In this document: piece after piece, positions 6,127 through 14,031 of the stretch
Position numbering within the stretch: the stretch's first letter is position 1
Layout: each line of letters starts with the position of its first letter
DNA from: Actinobacillus sp.
GTDB taxonomy: Bacteria; Pseudomonadota; Gammaproteobacteria; Enterobacterales; Pasteurellaceae
Direction: 5' to 3'
Assembly (NCBI GenBank): GCA_020026155.1
Contig: JAHHQX010000023.1
Span: 1-19,632 of the forward strand
Length of the DNA stretch: 19,632 nt
Translations under genes and position numbers: made by a program
The notes under the pieces: generated by a model
Databases searched by the model: none
What the model was told of the DNA's origin: nothing
What the model saw: the letters and a program-made list of their open reading frames with translations, nothing else

Positions 6127-8166
6127 GTGAAAACCGCAACACAAGCAACATTACAAGCCCCCAGTACCAGGGAATTAACCCTGCGTGGCATTATTCTTGG
6201 GGCACTGATTACGGTCATTTTTACTGCTTCAAATGTTTACCTCGGCTTAAAAGTGGGGTTAACTTTTGCTTCTTCAATCCCTGCTGCTGTAATTTCTATG
6301 GCAGTATTAAAAATGTTTAATGATTCCAGTATCTTAGAAAATAACATGGTACAAACCCAAGCCTCATCAGCTGGTACACTATCATCCGTTATTTTCGTTC
6401 TTCCTGGTTTGCTTATGATGGGCTACTGGCAAGGTTTCCCATTCTTACAAACTTTACTCATTTGTACCGCTGGGGGGATTCTAGGGGTAATCTTTACCGT
6501 ACCACTTCGTCATGTAATGGTAGTTAAATCAAATCTTCCTTATCCAGAAGGCGTAGCAGCAGCAGAAATTCTTCGTGCGGGTAATCCAAAAGAAGGCGAA
6601 GGTGACAGCGGCATTAAAGAGATTGTTGCGGGTGGTTTATTAGCGGCAGTTGTCAGCTTCTGCACAAATGGCTTACGTCTTATTTCAGACAGCGCAGGCT
6701 ACTGGTTCAAAAGTGGAAGTGCGGTATTCCAAATTCCAATGGGCTTCTCGCTTGCCTTATTAGGTGCAGGTTACCTTGTTGGAATTGTTGGCGGTCTTGC
6801 AATTTTATTTGGTATTTTCTTAACTTGGGGTGTCGCCGTTCCTTATTTCACTTCAGTTCATGGCATTCCTGAAGGTTTAAGCTACATTGATTTTGCTCAT
6901 GATTTATGGAAAAACAAAGTTCGCTTTATCGGCGTAGGTACTATCGGTATTGCTGCGATTTGGACATTATTGGTTCTTATGAAACCAATGGTTCAAGGTA
7001 TGATTCAATCTTTCCGCGCATTAAAAGATAGTAATGTAGAAGTCACGGATGAAACCGAAAAAGACTTATCACCTCGATCAATGATTGGCATTATTTTAGC
7101 TGCGATTGTTCTCATCGTTTTAGCTTTATTCGACTTTATTCGTGAAGCACCAATTCCAGTTGAAGAATCAATTATTCTCATCGTTGCATGTACTGCACTT
7201 GCTGTATTGATTGGGTTCTTTGTTGCGGCTGCATGTGGTTATATGGCTGGTCTTGTAGGTTCATCTTCTTCTCCAATTTCAGGGATTGGGATTATTTCGG
7301 TTGTTATCATCGCATTAACCTTAATGCTTATTGGTGAATTTACTGGCTTAATGGGAAATCCTGCTGGGGAAAAATTCCTCACTGCCTTAACCATTTTTAC
7401 AGGTTCAGTAGTCGTAAGTACGGCCGCTATTTCTAACGATAACCTTCAAGATCTCAAAACAGGTCTTTTAGTTAAAGCAACGCCATGGAAACAACAAGTC
7501 GCTTTAATTATTGGGTGTATCGTAGGTGCGTTAGTTATTGCCCCAGTATTAAGTATTTTATACCATGCTTATGGTTTCACTGGTGCATTACCGCGTATTG
7601 ATATGGATCCAGCAGAAGCGCTTTCTGCACCACAAGCAACCTTAATGACAATTATTGCTAAAGGGATTTTCTCAAGCAATCTTGAATGGACATATATTTA
7701 TCTTGGTATTGGATTAGGCGTCATTCTGATTATTGTTGATTCATTAATGAAACGCGCATCTAAAAACCGCTTCGCATTACCTGCATTGGCAGTGGGTATG
7801 GGTATTTACCTTTCACCAGATGTCAATATGCCAATCGTTATTGGTGCGATCCTTGCATGGTTTATCAATCGCCACTTAACGGCCCATGCAAAACGTAAAC
7901 AAGTTGACGCAGGCAAGTTACACTCAAAAGCAGAACGTTTAGGTACCCTATTTGCAGCCGGTCTTATTGTTGGTGAAAGCTTAGTGGGTGTATTAATGGC
8001 ATTTATTATTGCCGCCTCTGTAAGTGCAGGTGGCTCCGAATCACCATTAGCTCTTGAGCTTTCTGATTGGCAAACTACTGGCGAGCTTCTTGGTTTAGGC
8101 GTTTTCATTATCGGTGTGCTAATTTTTGCACAACGCATCTTACGTGCGAAAAAAATGATTCGTTAA
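6127..8166 (+). CDS. OPT-family oligopeptide transporter (inner membrane)
   Basis: The 679-residue polytopic membrane protein belongs to the OPT (oligopeptide/YSL) family of proton-coupled carriers, which import small peptides or metal-chelate compounds. Family signatures are the first segment with NVYLGLKVGLTFASSIPAAV, the NNMVQTQASSAGT motif and NLPYPEGVAAAEILRAG. Many hydrophobic helices follow, with one long charged cytoplasmic-type loop (about 295-320, rich in D/E/K). The start is GTG at 6127, placed by AGGAG at 6116-6120. The gene stands alone between its own promoter and terminator and is divergent from hslR. The substrate cannot be read from the sequence. A perfect uptake sequence lies inside the gene (6717-6725). 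Confidence 0.93.
   Translation: MKTATQATLQAPSTRELTLRGIILGALITVIFTASNVYLGLKVGLTFASSIPAAVISMAVLKMFNDSSILENNMVQTQASSAGTLSSVIFVLPGLLMMGYWQGFPFLQTLLICTAGGILGVIFTVPLRHVMVVKSNLPYPEGVAAAEILRAGNPKEGEGDSGIKEIVAGGLLAAVVSFCTNGLRLISDSAGYWFKSGSAVFQIPMGFSLALLGAGYLVGIVGGLAILFGIFLTWGVAVPYFTSVHGIPEGLSYIDFAHDLWKNKVRFIGVGTIGIAAIWTLLVLMKPMVQGMIQSFRALKDSNVEVTDETEKDLSPRSMIGIILAAIVLIVLALFDFIREAPIPVEESIILIVACTALAVLIGFFVAAACGYMAGLVGSSSSPISGIGIISVVIIALTLMLIGEFTGLMGNPAGEKFLTALTIFTGSVVVSTAAISNDNLQDLKTGLLVKATPWKQQVALIIGCIVGALVIAPVLSILYHAYGFTGALPRIDMDPAEALSAPQATLMTIIAKGIFSSNLEWTYIYLGIGLGVILIIVDSLMKRASKNRFALPALAVGMGIYLSPDVNMPIVIGAILAWFINRHLTAHAKRKQVDAGKLHSKAERLGTLFAAGLIVGESLVGVLMAFIIAASVSAGGSESPLALELSDWQTTGELLGLGVFIIGVLIFAQRILRAKKMIR
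6717..6725 (+). repeat. DNA uptake sequence core
   Basis: A perfect AAGTGCGGT, the 9-base core of the Haemophilus DNA uptake sequence that directs self-DNA import during natural transformation. It lies within the OPT transporter coding region. The genus assignment rests partly on this and the copy at 8188-8196. No ACAAGCGGT, the core used by the Actinobacillus pleuropneumoniae type, was seen. Confidence 0.85.
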
Positions 8167-8185
8167 TATCCATTTACTCAACACG

Positions 8186-8217
8186 ACACCGCACTTACCT
8201 AGTGCGGTGTTTTTTTT
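8186..8217 (+). terminator. Intrinsic terminator with embedded uptake sequence
   Basis: A perfect 10-bp stem (ACACCGCACT 8186-8195, AGTGCGGTGT 8201-8210) with a 5-base TACCT loop is followed by seven Ts (8211-8217). It starts 20 bases after the OPT transporter stop. The left arm plus first loop base make a perfect reverse uptake core, ACCGCACTT (8188-8196). The right arm reads TAGTGCGGT, one base short of a second copy. Paired uptake sequences used as terminators are a known Haemophilus habit; here the pair is degenerate on one side. Confidence 0.93.
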
Positions 8218-8243
8218 ATAACTTTTATGAAAAATCAGGAATA

Positions 8244-8252
8244 TGTTATAAT
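8244..8252 (+). promoter_or_regulatory. Extended -10 promoter of cysQ
   Basis: TGTTATAAT matches a perfect extended -10 element (TG, one base, TATAAT at 8247-8252). The -35 region about 17 bases upstream is poor, as is usual for extended -10 promoters. Transcription would start near 8259, about 39 bases before the cysQ GTG, and downstream of the terminator that ends the OPT transcript. Confidence 0.65.
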
Positions 8253-8297
8253 TCATGACAGCTTAATTAATCGTCATAATAGGTCAGGGAGTAATTT

Positions 8298-9131
8298 GTG
8301 CAGCTTACACAAAATTTAATATCAGAGGTCATTGATATCGCAGAGCAAGCCGGTCAGTTACTTTTAACGTTTTATTCCAAGTCGTTACATATTCAAAAAA
8401 AACAAGATCATACCCCCGTTACTGATGCCGATCTCTGTGTCAATCAGTTTCTTACAGCTCAACTTTCCAAACTCACCCCTGACATTCCTATTCTCTCTGA
8501 AGAATCTTGTGATATTTCCCTTAACGAACGCCAAAATTGGTCATATTATTGGCTAATTGATCCGCTAGATGGAACCCAACAATTCATTGACCACACAGGA
8601 CATTTTGGAATTTTAATTGCCCTTCTTCAGAAAACAGATCTCGGTTTTCGTCCAATTCTTGGCGTTATTCACGCCCCGCTTTTCGGAAAATTTTATTATG
8701 CAATGAAAGGTCACGGTGCATTTAAAAAAACGCCACAGGGAGTTTCCCCTCTTTTACCTAAAAAATTTGATCCCAATGCAGTCATAAAAATTACTGCTGG
8801 ATCAATTTCTACATGGAAAAAACTCCTACCTTACCTTAGTGCCAATTTCCGATACGAATTTATTCCTTACGGCTCAAGTGGTCTAAAGGCGACATTAGTG
8901 GCAGACGATATCGCAGATTGCTACGTCAGAATTGGACAAACTGGAGAATGGGATACTGCAGCCGCAGATATTATCTTGCAAGAAAAAGGCGGGGTAATAC
9001 TAGATTTTCACCAACATACGCCCCTTACTTATAATCAACGTGAGAGCTTGATTAATCCAGATTTCATCATGCTAAATAATCAGGATGAAGCATGGAAACA
9101 GATCTTTAACATTCCTATAAAAAACTCTTAA
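8298..9131 (+). CDS. cysQ: 3'(2'),5'-bisphosphate nucleotidase CysQ
   Basis: CysQ removes the 3' phosphate from PAP (and PAPS), clearing the inhibitory by-product of sulfate assimilation. It belongs to the Mg-dependent, lithium-sensitive inositol monophosphatase fold. The 277-residue product is somewhat longer than E. coli CysQ (246). Metal-site motifs are VTDAD (41-45), SEES (67-70), DPLDGT (88-93) and the GEWDTAAAD segment (216-224), all intact. The start is GTG at 8298, set by AGGGAG at 8286-8291. It has its own extended -10 promoter. No terminator is visible in the 82 bases before zwf, so the two may share a transcript. A related monophosphatase is possible but less likely. Confidence 0.92.
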   Translation: MQLTQNLISEVIDIAEQAGQLLLTFYSKSLHIQKKQDHTPVTDADLCVNQFLTAQLSKLTPDIPILSEESCDISLNERQNWSYYWLIDPLDGTQQFIDHTGHFGILIALLQKTDLGFRPILGVIHAPLFGKFYYAMKGHGAFKKTPQGVSPLLPKKFDPNAVIKITAGSISTWKKLLPYLSANFRYEFIPYGSSGLKATLVADDIADCYVRIGQTGEWDTAAADIILQEKGGVILDFHQHTPLTYNQRESLINPDFIMLNNQDEAWKQIFNIPIKNS

Positions 9132-9149
9132 ATCAATATATATTAACTA

Positions 9150-9194
9150 TTATCATTTTTTTGCAAACCAACATATTATAAAGGTATCAGTACC
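9150..9194 (+). promoter_or_regulatory. Possible zwf promoter with small inverted repeat
   Basis: TTATCA (9150-9155) and TATTAT (9174-9179), with an 18-base spacer, form a moderate sigma-70 promoter. The predicted start falls on GGTATCAGTACC (9183-9194), an inverted repeat of GGTA/TACC around four bases. That would place it at +1, where a repressor could act. The match is weak and readthrough from cysQ could serve instead. Confidence 0.3.
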
Positions 9195-9213
9195 TAAGAA
9201 AGGAATAAACAGG

Positions 9214-10698
9214 ATGAAAACAGAACCTACTTGTATCGTTATCTTCGGCGCATCCGGGGATTTGACACATCGCAAACTCATTCCAGCGCTTTTTAATCTT
9301 TATCGTCTAGGACGCTTAGACGAACACTTTTCTGTTCTGGGTGTAGCAAGAACTAAGCTAGAACATGAAAGTTTCCGAGCAAAAATGCGCGATGTGCTTA
9401 TCACTACTGAACAAGCCGATGGAGAAATTTTAGAAAATTTCTGTCAACATCTTTACTATCAAGCGATTGATACTGCCGACAGTCAAGATTACGCAAAACT
9501 CGTGCCAGTATTAAATGAGCTCCATAAAAAATACGAAACCAAAGGCAATACTCTTTATTACCTTTCTACACCACCAAGTTTATATGGCATTATTCCAGAA
9601 TGCCTCGCCGCTCATAATCTAAATTCGGAAGCCCACGGTTGGAAACGCATTATCGTGGAAAAACCATTTGGATATGATATTGAAAGTGCGAAAGCGTTGG
9701 ATATCCAAATTCACCGTTTCTTCGATGAACACCAAATTTATCGTATCGACCATTACCTTGGTAAAGAAACTGTACAAAATCTACTCGTTTTACGTTTCTC
9801 AAATGGTTTGTTTGAACCGCTTTGGAACCGTAACTTTATTGATTACGTAGAAATTACTGGTGCAGAAACCCTTGGCGTAGAAGAACGCGGTGGTTATTAT
9901 GATGGTTCAGGCGCTGTACGCGATATGTTCCAAAACCATCTACTTCAAGTACTCGCTTTAGTTGCAATGGAACCCCCTGCAATTATTAATGCAGATTCTA
10001 TGCGTGATGAAGTTGCAAAAGTCTTACATTGTCTTCATCCACTTAACGAAGAAGATTTACAAGACAACATGGTACTCGGTCAATATACTGCGGGTAAAAT
10101 TGATGGGCATGAAGTTAAAGGTTACTTACAAGAAAAAGGGGTACCACCTGATTCAACCACAGAAACCTACATGGCACTACAAGTTCAAATTGACAACTGG
10201 CGTTGGTCGGGCGTGCCTTTCTATGTTCGAACCGGTAAACGTCTTCCTGCACGTGTTACAGAAGTGGTTATTCACTTTAAGAAAACCCCACATCCCGTTT
10301 TTAGCCAAAATGCACCTGAAAATAAATTGATCATCCGCATTCAGCCGGATGAAGGCATTTCAATGCATTTCGGTTTGAAAAAACCAGGTGCTGGCTTTGA
10401 TGCCAAAGAAGTATCTATGGATTTCCGCTATGCAGATCTCGCCCAACCAAGTTTATTAACTTCATATGATCGTTTATTACTTGATGCAATCCGTGGCGAT
10501 GCAACCCTCTTCGCGCGTACCGATGCCGTACATGCTTGCTGGAAATACGTTCAACCTATTTTGAACTACAAAGCAGCGGGTGGTCGTATTTATGATTATG
10601 AAGCAGGTACATGGGGACCAGAAGCGGCTGATAGACTGATCGCACGCACTGGTCGCGTTTGGGGACGCCCAAGTGGCAGAATGCTCAAAAAATATTAA
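9214..10698 (+). CDS. zwf: Glucose-6-phosphate 1-dehydrogenase
   Basis: Zwf oxidises glucose-6-phosphate to 6-phosphogluconolactone with NADP+, the first and NADPH-producing step of the oxidative pentose phosphate pathway. The 494-residue product matches the family length (E. coli 491). The dinucleotide-binding GASGDLTHRKLIP stretch starts at residue 12. The catalytic RIDHYLGKE motif is at 177-185, with His180 binding substrate phosphate and Lys184 in the active site. EKPFGYD lies just before it. An AAGGA ribosome binding site precedes the ATG. The stop codon overlaps the ribosome binding site of pgl, so the two are probably translationally coupled. Confidence 0.98.
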   Translation: MKTEPTCIVIFGASGDLTHRKLIPALFNLYRLGRLDEHFSVLGVARTKLEHESFRAKMRDVLITTEQADGEILENFCQHLYYQAIDTADSQDYAKLVPVLNELHKKYETKGNTLYYLSTPPSLYGIIPECLAAHNLNSEAHGWKRIIVEKPFGYDIESAKALDIQIHRFFDEHQIYRIDHYLGKETVQNLLVLRFSNGLFEPLWNRNFIDYVEITGAETLGVEERGGYYDGSGAVRDMFQNHLLQVLALVAMEPPAIINADSMRDEVAKVLHCLHPLNEEDLQDNMVLGQYTAGKIDGHEVKGYLQEKGVPPDSTTETYMALQVQIDNWRWSGVPFYVRTGKRLPARVTEVVIHFKKTPHPVFSQNAPENKLIIRIQPDEGISMHFGLKKPGAGFDAKEVSMDFRYADLAQPSLLTSYDRLLLDAIRGDATLFARTDAVHACWKYVQPILNYKAAGGRIYDYEAGTWGPEAADRLIARTGRVWGRPSGRMLKKY

Positions 10699-10708
10699 GG
10701 AGTAAACT

Positions 10709-11437
10709 ATGCTAGAAAATGTCGTTATTTTTCCTACTGCACAAGATGCCGTAGAAACGATTGCGAATGATCTCCTAACTTATAGTTTACAAGATCGCCC
10801 GGTACATATTTCGCTATCGGGTGGTAGCACACCAAAATTGCTATTTAAAACTTTAGCCACTGCGCCCTTTAATACCGCAATTAACTGGAAAAATTTGCAT
10901 TTTTGGTGGGGAGATGAACGCATGGTTGCAGCTACTGATCCAGAGAGTAACTATGGCGAAGTCCAAAATCTGCTTTTCAATCACATTGAGATTCCTGAGC
11001 AGAATATTCATCGTATTCGCGGTGAGGCGGAGCTTCATCAAGAGCGTGATCGTTTTGAAACTGAGATCAAAGATACCGTACCAAATTGTCGCTTTGATTG
11101 GATTATTCTAGGAATGGGTGATGATGGTCATACGGCTTCCCTCTTTCCGCATCAAACAGATTTTGAAGATGAAGCGCTCGCATGCTTTGCACAACATCCT
11201 CAAACTGGACAATGGCGTATTTCCAAGACTGCCAAATTACTGGCATTAGCAAAACGCATTACATTCTTAGTCACAGGCGAGAAAAAAAGTAAAATTTTAG
11301 CGGAAATTGCAGAAGATAATCCGCGTGCTAAAGATTACCCAGCTGCTCAAATTCATAGTATTGAAGGAAAAACGGAATGGTATCTTGATAAACGCGCTGC
11401 GTTGGGATTAGAAAGCTATCTTGCTAAGGAAGAATAA
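10709..11437 (+). CDS. pgl: 6-phosphogluconolactonase (DevB/Pgl type)
   Basis: This enzyme hydrolyses 6-phosphogluconolactone to 6-phosphogluconate, step two of the oxidative pentose phosphate pathway. The 242-residue product is of the DevB type, related to glucosamine-6-phosphate isomerase, not of the beta-propeller E. coli Pgl type. Motifs are SLSGGSTPK (35-43), WWGDER (66-71) and ILGMGDDGHTASLFP (133-147). Its Shine-Dalgarno TAAGGAG (10696-10702) includes the zwf stop codon, and the start is 10 bases after that stop. It precedes gnd by 108 bases. No strong terminator lies in that gap. Confidence 0.96.
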   Translation: MLENVVIFPTAQDAVETIANDLLTYSLQDRPVHISLSGGSTPKLLFKTLATAPFNTAINWKNLHFWWGDERMVAATDPESNYGEVQNLLFNHIEIPEQNIHRIRGEAELHQERDRFETEIKDTVPNCRFDWIILGMGDDGHTASLFPHQTDFEDEALACFAQHPQTGQWRISKTAKLLALAKRITFLVTGEKKSKILAEIAEDNPRAKDYPAAQIHSIEGKTEWYLDKRAALGLESYLAKEE

Positions 11438-11476
11438 ATATAATTTTGCGTATTTTAACGCATTATCATTCATCAA

Positions 11477-11500
11477 TTATCTCGTCATATGACGAGATAA
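11477..11500. promoter_or_regulatory. 24-bp perfect palindrome in the gnd leader
   Basis: TTATCTCGTCAT (11477-11488) is followed directly by its exact reverse complement (11489-11500), with no spacer. No U-run follows (the next bases are GAGGACAC), so it is not a terminator. A gap-free palindrome of this length, 46 bases before the gnd ATG, suits a dimeric repressor or activator site, or an RNA hairpin with a small loop. A lone TATAAT at 11439-11444 upstream would put the palindrome in the 5' UTR. A second, smaller repeat, ACTAAA/TTTAGT (11509-11525), lies just downstream. The regulator is unknown. Confidence 0.6.
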
Positions 11501-11545
11501 GAGGACACACTAAAGAAAATTTAGTCATCAATCTAGGAGAACATC

Positions 11546-13006
11546 ATGAACACAAAAAAAGGTGATATCGGCGTTATCGGTCTTGCGGTAATGGGTCAAA
11601 ACCTTATTTTAAATATGGCAGATCACGGTTTTACCGTAGTTGCTTATAACCGTACCACCAGCAAAGTGGACGAATTCTTAGAAGGTCCAGCGAAAGATAA
11701 CCCAAATATCATCGGTGCATATTCTTTAGAGGACCTTGTAAATAAACTCAGCGTACCACGTAAAATTATGTTAATGGTGCGTGCTGGTGAAGTAGTGGAT
11801 AAATTCATTGATGCCCTTGTTCCGCTTTTAGACAAAGGTGACATTATCATTGATGGCGGTAACTCAAACTATCCTGATACCAATCGTCGCGTAAAAGAAC
11901 TTGCTGAGAAAGGTATTCGTTTTGTGGGTGCTGGTGTATCGGGCGGTGAAGAAGGTGCACGTCGCGGTCCATCAATTATGCCTGGTGGTAATCCAGAAGC
12001 ATGGCAATATGTTAAACCTATTCTGCAAGGTATTTCTGCAAAAACTGAAGCAGGCGAACCTTGCTGTGACTGGGTGGGTAACGAAGGTGCCGGTCATTTC
12101 GTTAAAATGGTTCACAATGGTATCGAATATGGCGATATGCAACTTATCTGCGAAGCTTACCAATTCATGAAAGAAGGTCTTGGTTTAAGCCACGAAGAAA
12201 TGCAAGCCATTTTCCAAGATTGGAAAAAAACTGAATTAGATAGTTATCTCATTGAGATTACTGCTGATATCCTTGGTCATAAAGATGAAGATGGTTCCCC
12301 ACTTGTAGAAAAAATTCTTGATACTGCAGGTCAAAAAGGGACGGGTAAATGGACAGGTATCAATGCATTAGACTTTGGTGTACCGCTTACTCTTATCACT
12401 GAAGCCGTATTTGCTCGTTGCGTATCTGCGTTAAAAGATCAACGTGTTGCAATGTCAAAACTCTTTGATAAACAAATTACTCCAGTTGAAGGCGATAAAG
12501 CGCAATGGATTGAAGCACTGCGTAAAGCATTACTTGCTTCAAAAATTATTTCTTATGCTCAAGGTTTTATGCTTATCCGTGAAGCGTCTGAAACATTCGG
12601 TTGGAACATCAACTATGGTGCAACTGCTCTATTATGGCGTGAAGGTTGTATCATCCGTTCTGCATTCTTAGGTAATATCCGTGATGCGTATGCCCTTGAT
12701 CCAGAATTGATTTTCTTAGGTGCTGATCCATATTTCCGTGCTATTTTAGAAAATGCTATGAAAGATTGGCGTAAAGTGGTCGCAAAATCTATTGAAACTG
12801 GCTTACCGATGCCTTGCATGGCATCTGCGCTTACTTTCTTAGATGGCTACACCAGTGCACAACTTCCAGCAAATCTACTTCAAGCACAACGTGACTACTT
12901 TGGTGCGCATACTTATGAACGTACCGATAAAGCGCGCGGTGAATTCTTCCATACTAACTGGACTGGTCGTGGCGGCAATACCGCATCTACGAAGTACGAT
13001 GTATAG
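11546..13006 (+). CDS. gnd: 6-phosphogluconate dehydrogenase, decarboxylating
   Basis: Gnd converts 6-phosphogluconate to ribulose-5-phosphate and CO2 with NADP+, completing the oxidative pentose phosphate branch begun by zwf and pgl. The 486-residue product fits the family (E. coli 468). The Rossmann fold opens with GVIGLAVMGQNL (9-20). GPSIMPGG and HFVKMVHNGIEYGDMQ (184-199) carry the predicted catalytic Lys187 and Glu194. KGTGKWT follows in the all-helical C-terminal domain. An AGGAG site precedes the ATG. The gene has its own structured leader with a 24-bp palindrome, so it may be controlled separately from zwf-pgl. It is convergent with znuB. Confidence 0.98.
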   Translation: MNTKKGDIGVIGLAVMGQNLILNMADHGFTVVAYNRTTSKVDEFLEGPAKDNPNIIGAYSLEDLVNKLSVPRKIMLMVRAGEVVDKFIDALVPLLDKGDIIIDGGNSNYPDTNRRVKELAEKGIRFVGAGVSGGEEGARRGPSIMPGGNPEAWQYVKPILQGISAKTEAGEPCCDWVGNEGAGHFVKMVHNGIEYGDMQLICEAYQFMKEGLGLSHEEMQAIFQDWKKTELDSYLIEITADILGHKDEDGSPLVEKILDTAGQKGTGKWTGINALDFGVPLTLITEAVFARCVSALKDQRVAMSKLFDKQITPVEGDKAQWIEALRKALLASKIISYAQGFMLIREASETFGWNINYGATALLWREGCIIRSAFLGNIRDAYALDPELIFLGADPYFRAILENAMKDWRKVVAKSIETGLPMPCMASALTFLDGYTSAQLPANLLQAQRDYFGAHTYERTDKARGEFFHTNWTGRGGNTASTKYDV

Positions 13007-13085
13007 TATTGGTTACATGCTTACTTGTGCAAAGCAAACCGTAAGTTTAAACATTGCATAACTGGCAGTACAAGCAACCAAAAAT

Positions 13086-13117
13086 ATCCTCTAAAGCATG
13101 ATTTCGCTTTGGGGGAT
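13086..13117 (+). other. 12-bp hairpin in the gnd 3' region
   Basis: ATCCTCTAAAGC (13086-13097) pairs with GCTTTGGGGGAT (13106-13117) around an 8-base loop, a 12-bp stem with two G-U pairs when read as + strand RNA. The wobble pairs favour the + strand RNA form. No U-run follows, so it is not a complete terminator. It lies 14 bases before a strong one and may protect the 3' end of the gnd mRNA or help termination. The rest of the 216-base gnd-znuB gap shows no gene. Confidence 0.5.
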
Positions 13118-13130
13118 TTGGAAATAAAAT

Positions 13131-13181
13131 CACGCCCGAATTTTCATAAAAATTTATGATTTTTCGGGCGTGGTCTTTTTT
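13131..13181. terminator. Strong bidirectional terminator between gnd and znuB (hairpin copy A)
   Basis: CACGCCCGAA (13131-13140) pairs with TTCGGGCGTG (13163-13172). The inside can pair further through CATAAA/TTTATG, making a long, nearly continuous stem. GTCTTTTTT follows on the + strand (13173-13181). On the minus strand the stem is followed by ATTTTATTT. It can therefore end both gnd and znuCB transcripts. It is related in sequence to the hairpin at 16521-16566, with compensating base changes. Confidence 0.9.
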
Positions 13182-13222
13182 ATTTAGTGTGTTTTCCGCT
13201 TTAAAGGAAAAGACTAAACCAA

Positions 13223-14008
13223 TTAATTAGGTTCTTTTTTGAAAAGACTTAAGATAAATAACACGGCTGCACCAATAACGACTGATGGACCTGCTGGCGT
13301 GTCATAGAAAGCGGAAAGCAATAAGCCTAAGCAAACGGCAAGCATACTAAAAATCACGCCAATAAAAACCATATGTTCCGGAGTTCGTGCAAAACGACGT
13401 GCACAGGCTGCTGGGATAATCAGTAATGAAGTGATGATTAACGCGCCGACAAATTTCATACTTAATGCAATCGTAAATGCCGTTAATAACATTAAGATTA
13501 ATTTCATTTTTTGGACTTTTACACCTTCCACTTGTGCAAGTTCAGGACTGACCGTCATTGAGAGCATCGGTTTCCAAAAATAAATTAATGTTGCTAAAAC
13601 AATCGCCACGCCACCACCAACTAAATAAACGTCTTGGTAATCCATTGCTAATAAATCACCAAAGAGATAAGCCATTAAGTCAACACGAACATTATGTAAA
13701 AGTGCTACCGTTACCACCCCAAGTGATAAACAGCTATGAGCAATAATGCCTAACAATGTATCGACTGAAAATGTCGTCTTATGCTCTAACCACACCATGA
13801 CAATTGCAAGAACCAGTGTTAACACTAAAATAGCAAAGTATGGATTAATATTAAAAAAGATTCCAAGCGCGACGCCGAAAATCGCTGAATGGGATAACGT
13901 ATCCCCAAAATAAGCCATTTTTCGCCATACAACGAATGCACCAAGTGGCGCAGTAATAAGTGATAATAAAAGCCCTGTTAAGAGAGCTGGTAATAGAATT
14001 TGTAACAT
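13223..14008 (-). CDS. znuB: Zinc ABC transporter permease ZnuB
   Basis: ZnuB is the membrane permease of the high-affinity zinc importer ZnuABC (ABC-3 family). The 261-residue product equals the E. coli length and is almost all hydrophobic helices. Family features are ALLTGLLLSLITAPLGAFVVWRKMAYFGDTLSHSAIFG near the N-terminus and the later FVGALIITSLLIIPAACARRFA segment. It lies 23 bases after znuC in the same direction, so the two form an operon. The cognate periplasmic binding protein gene znuA is not in the window. In H. influenzae znuA (pzp1) lies elsewhere, and the same split is likely here. Confidence 0.95.
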   Translation of the reverse strand: MLQILLPALLTGLLLSLITAPLGAFVVWRKMAYFGDTLSHSAIFGVALGIFFNINPYFAILVLTLVLAIVMVWLEHKTTFSVDTLLGIIAHSCLSLGVVTVALLHNVRVDLMAYLFGDLLAMDYQDVYLVGGGVAIVLATLIYFWKPMLSMTVSPELAQVEGVKVQKMKLILMLLTAFTIALSMKFVGALIITSLLIIPAACARRFARTPEHMVFIGVIFSMLAVCLGLLLSAFYDTPAGPSVVIGAAVLFILSLFKKEPN

Positions 14009-14031
14009 CTTTTTATCCTATTCTTGTACGC

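Noticed and set aside
8201..8209. Second uptake sequence in the right arm of the terminator after the OPT gene
   Set aside because: The arm reads TAGTGCGGT, one base off the core, so it is not a perfect copy.
13009..13081. Small RNA in the gnd 3' region, suggested by TTGGTT (13009-13014) pairing with AACCAA (13076-13081)
   Set aside because: The stem is short, needs a 9-base bulge to extend, and no promoter is visible. It is better read as unremarkable 3' UTR.
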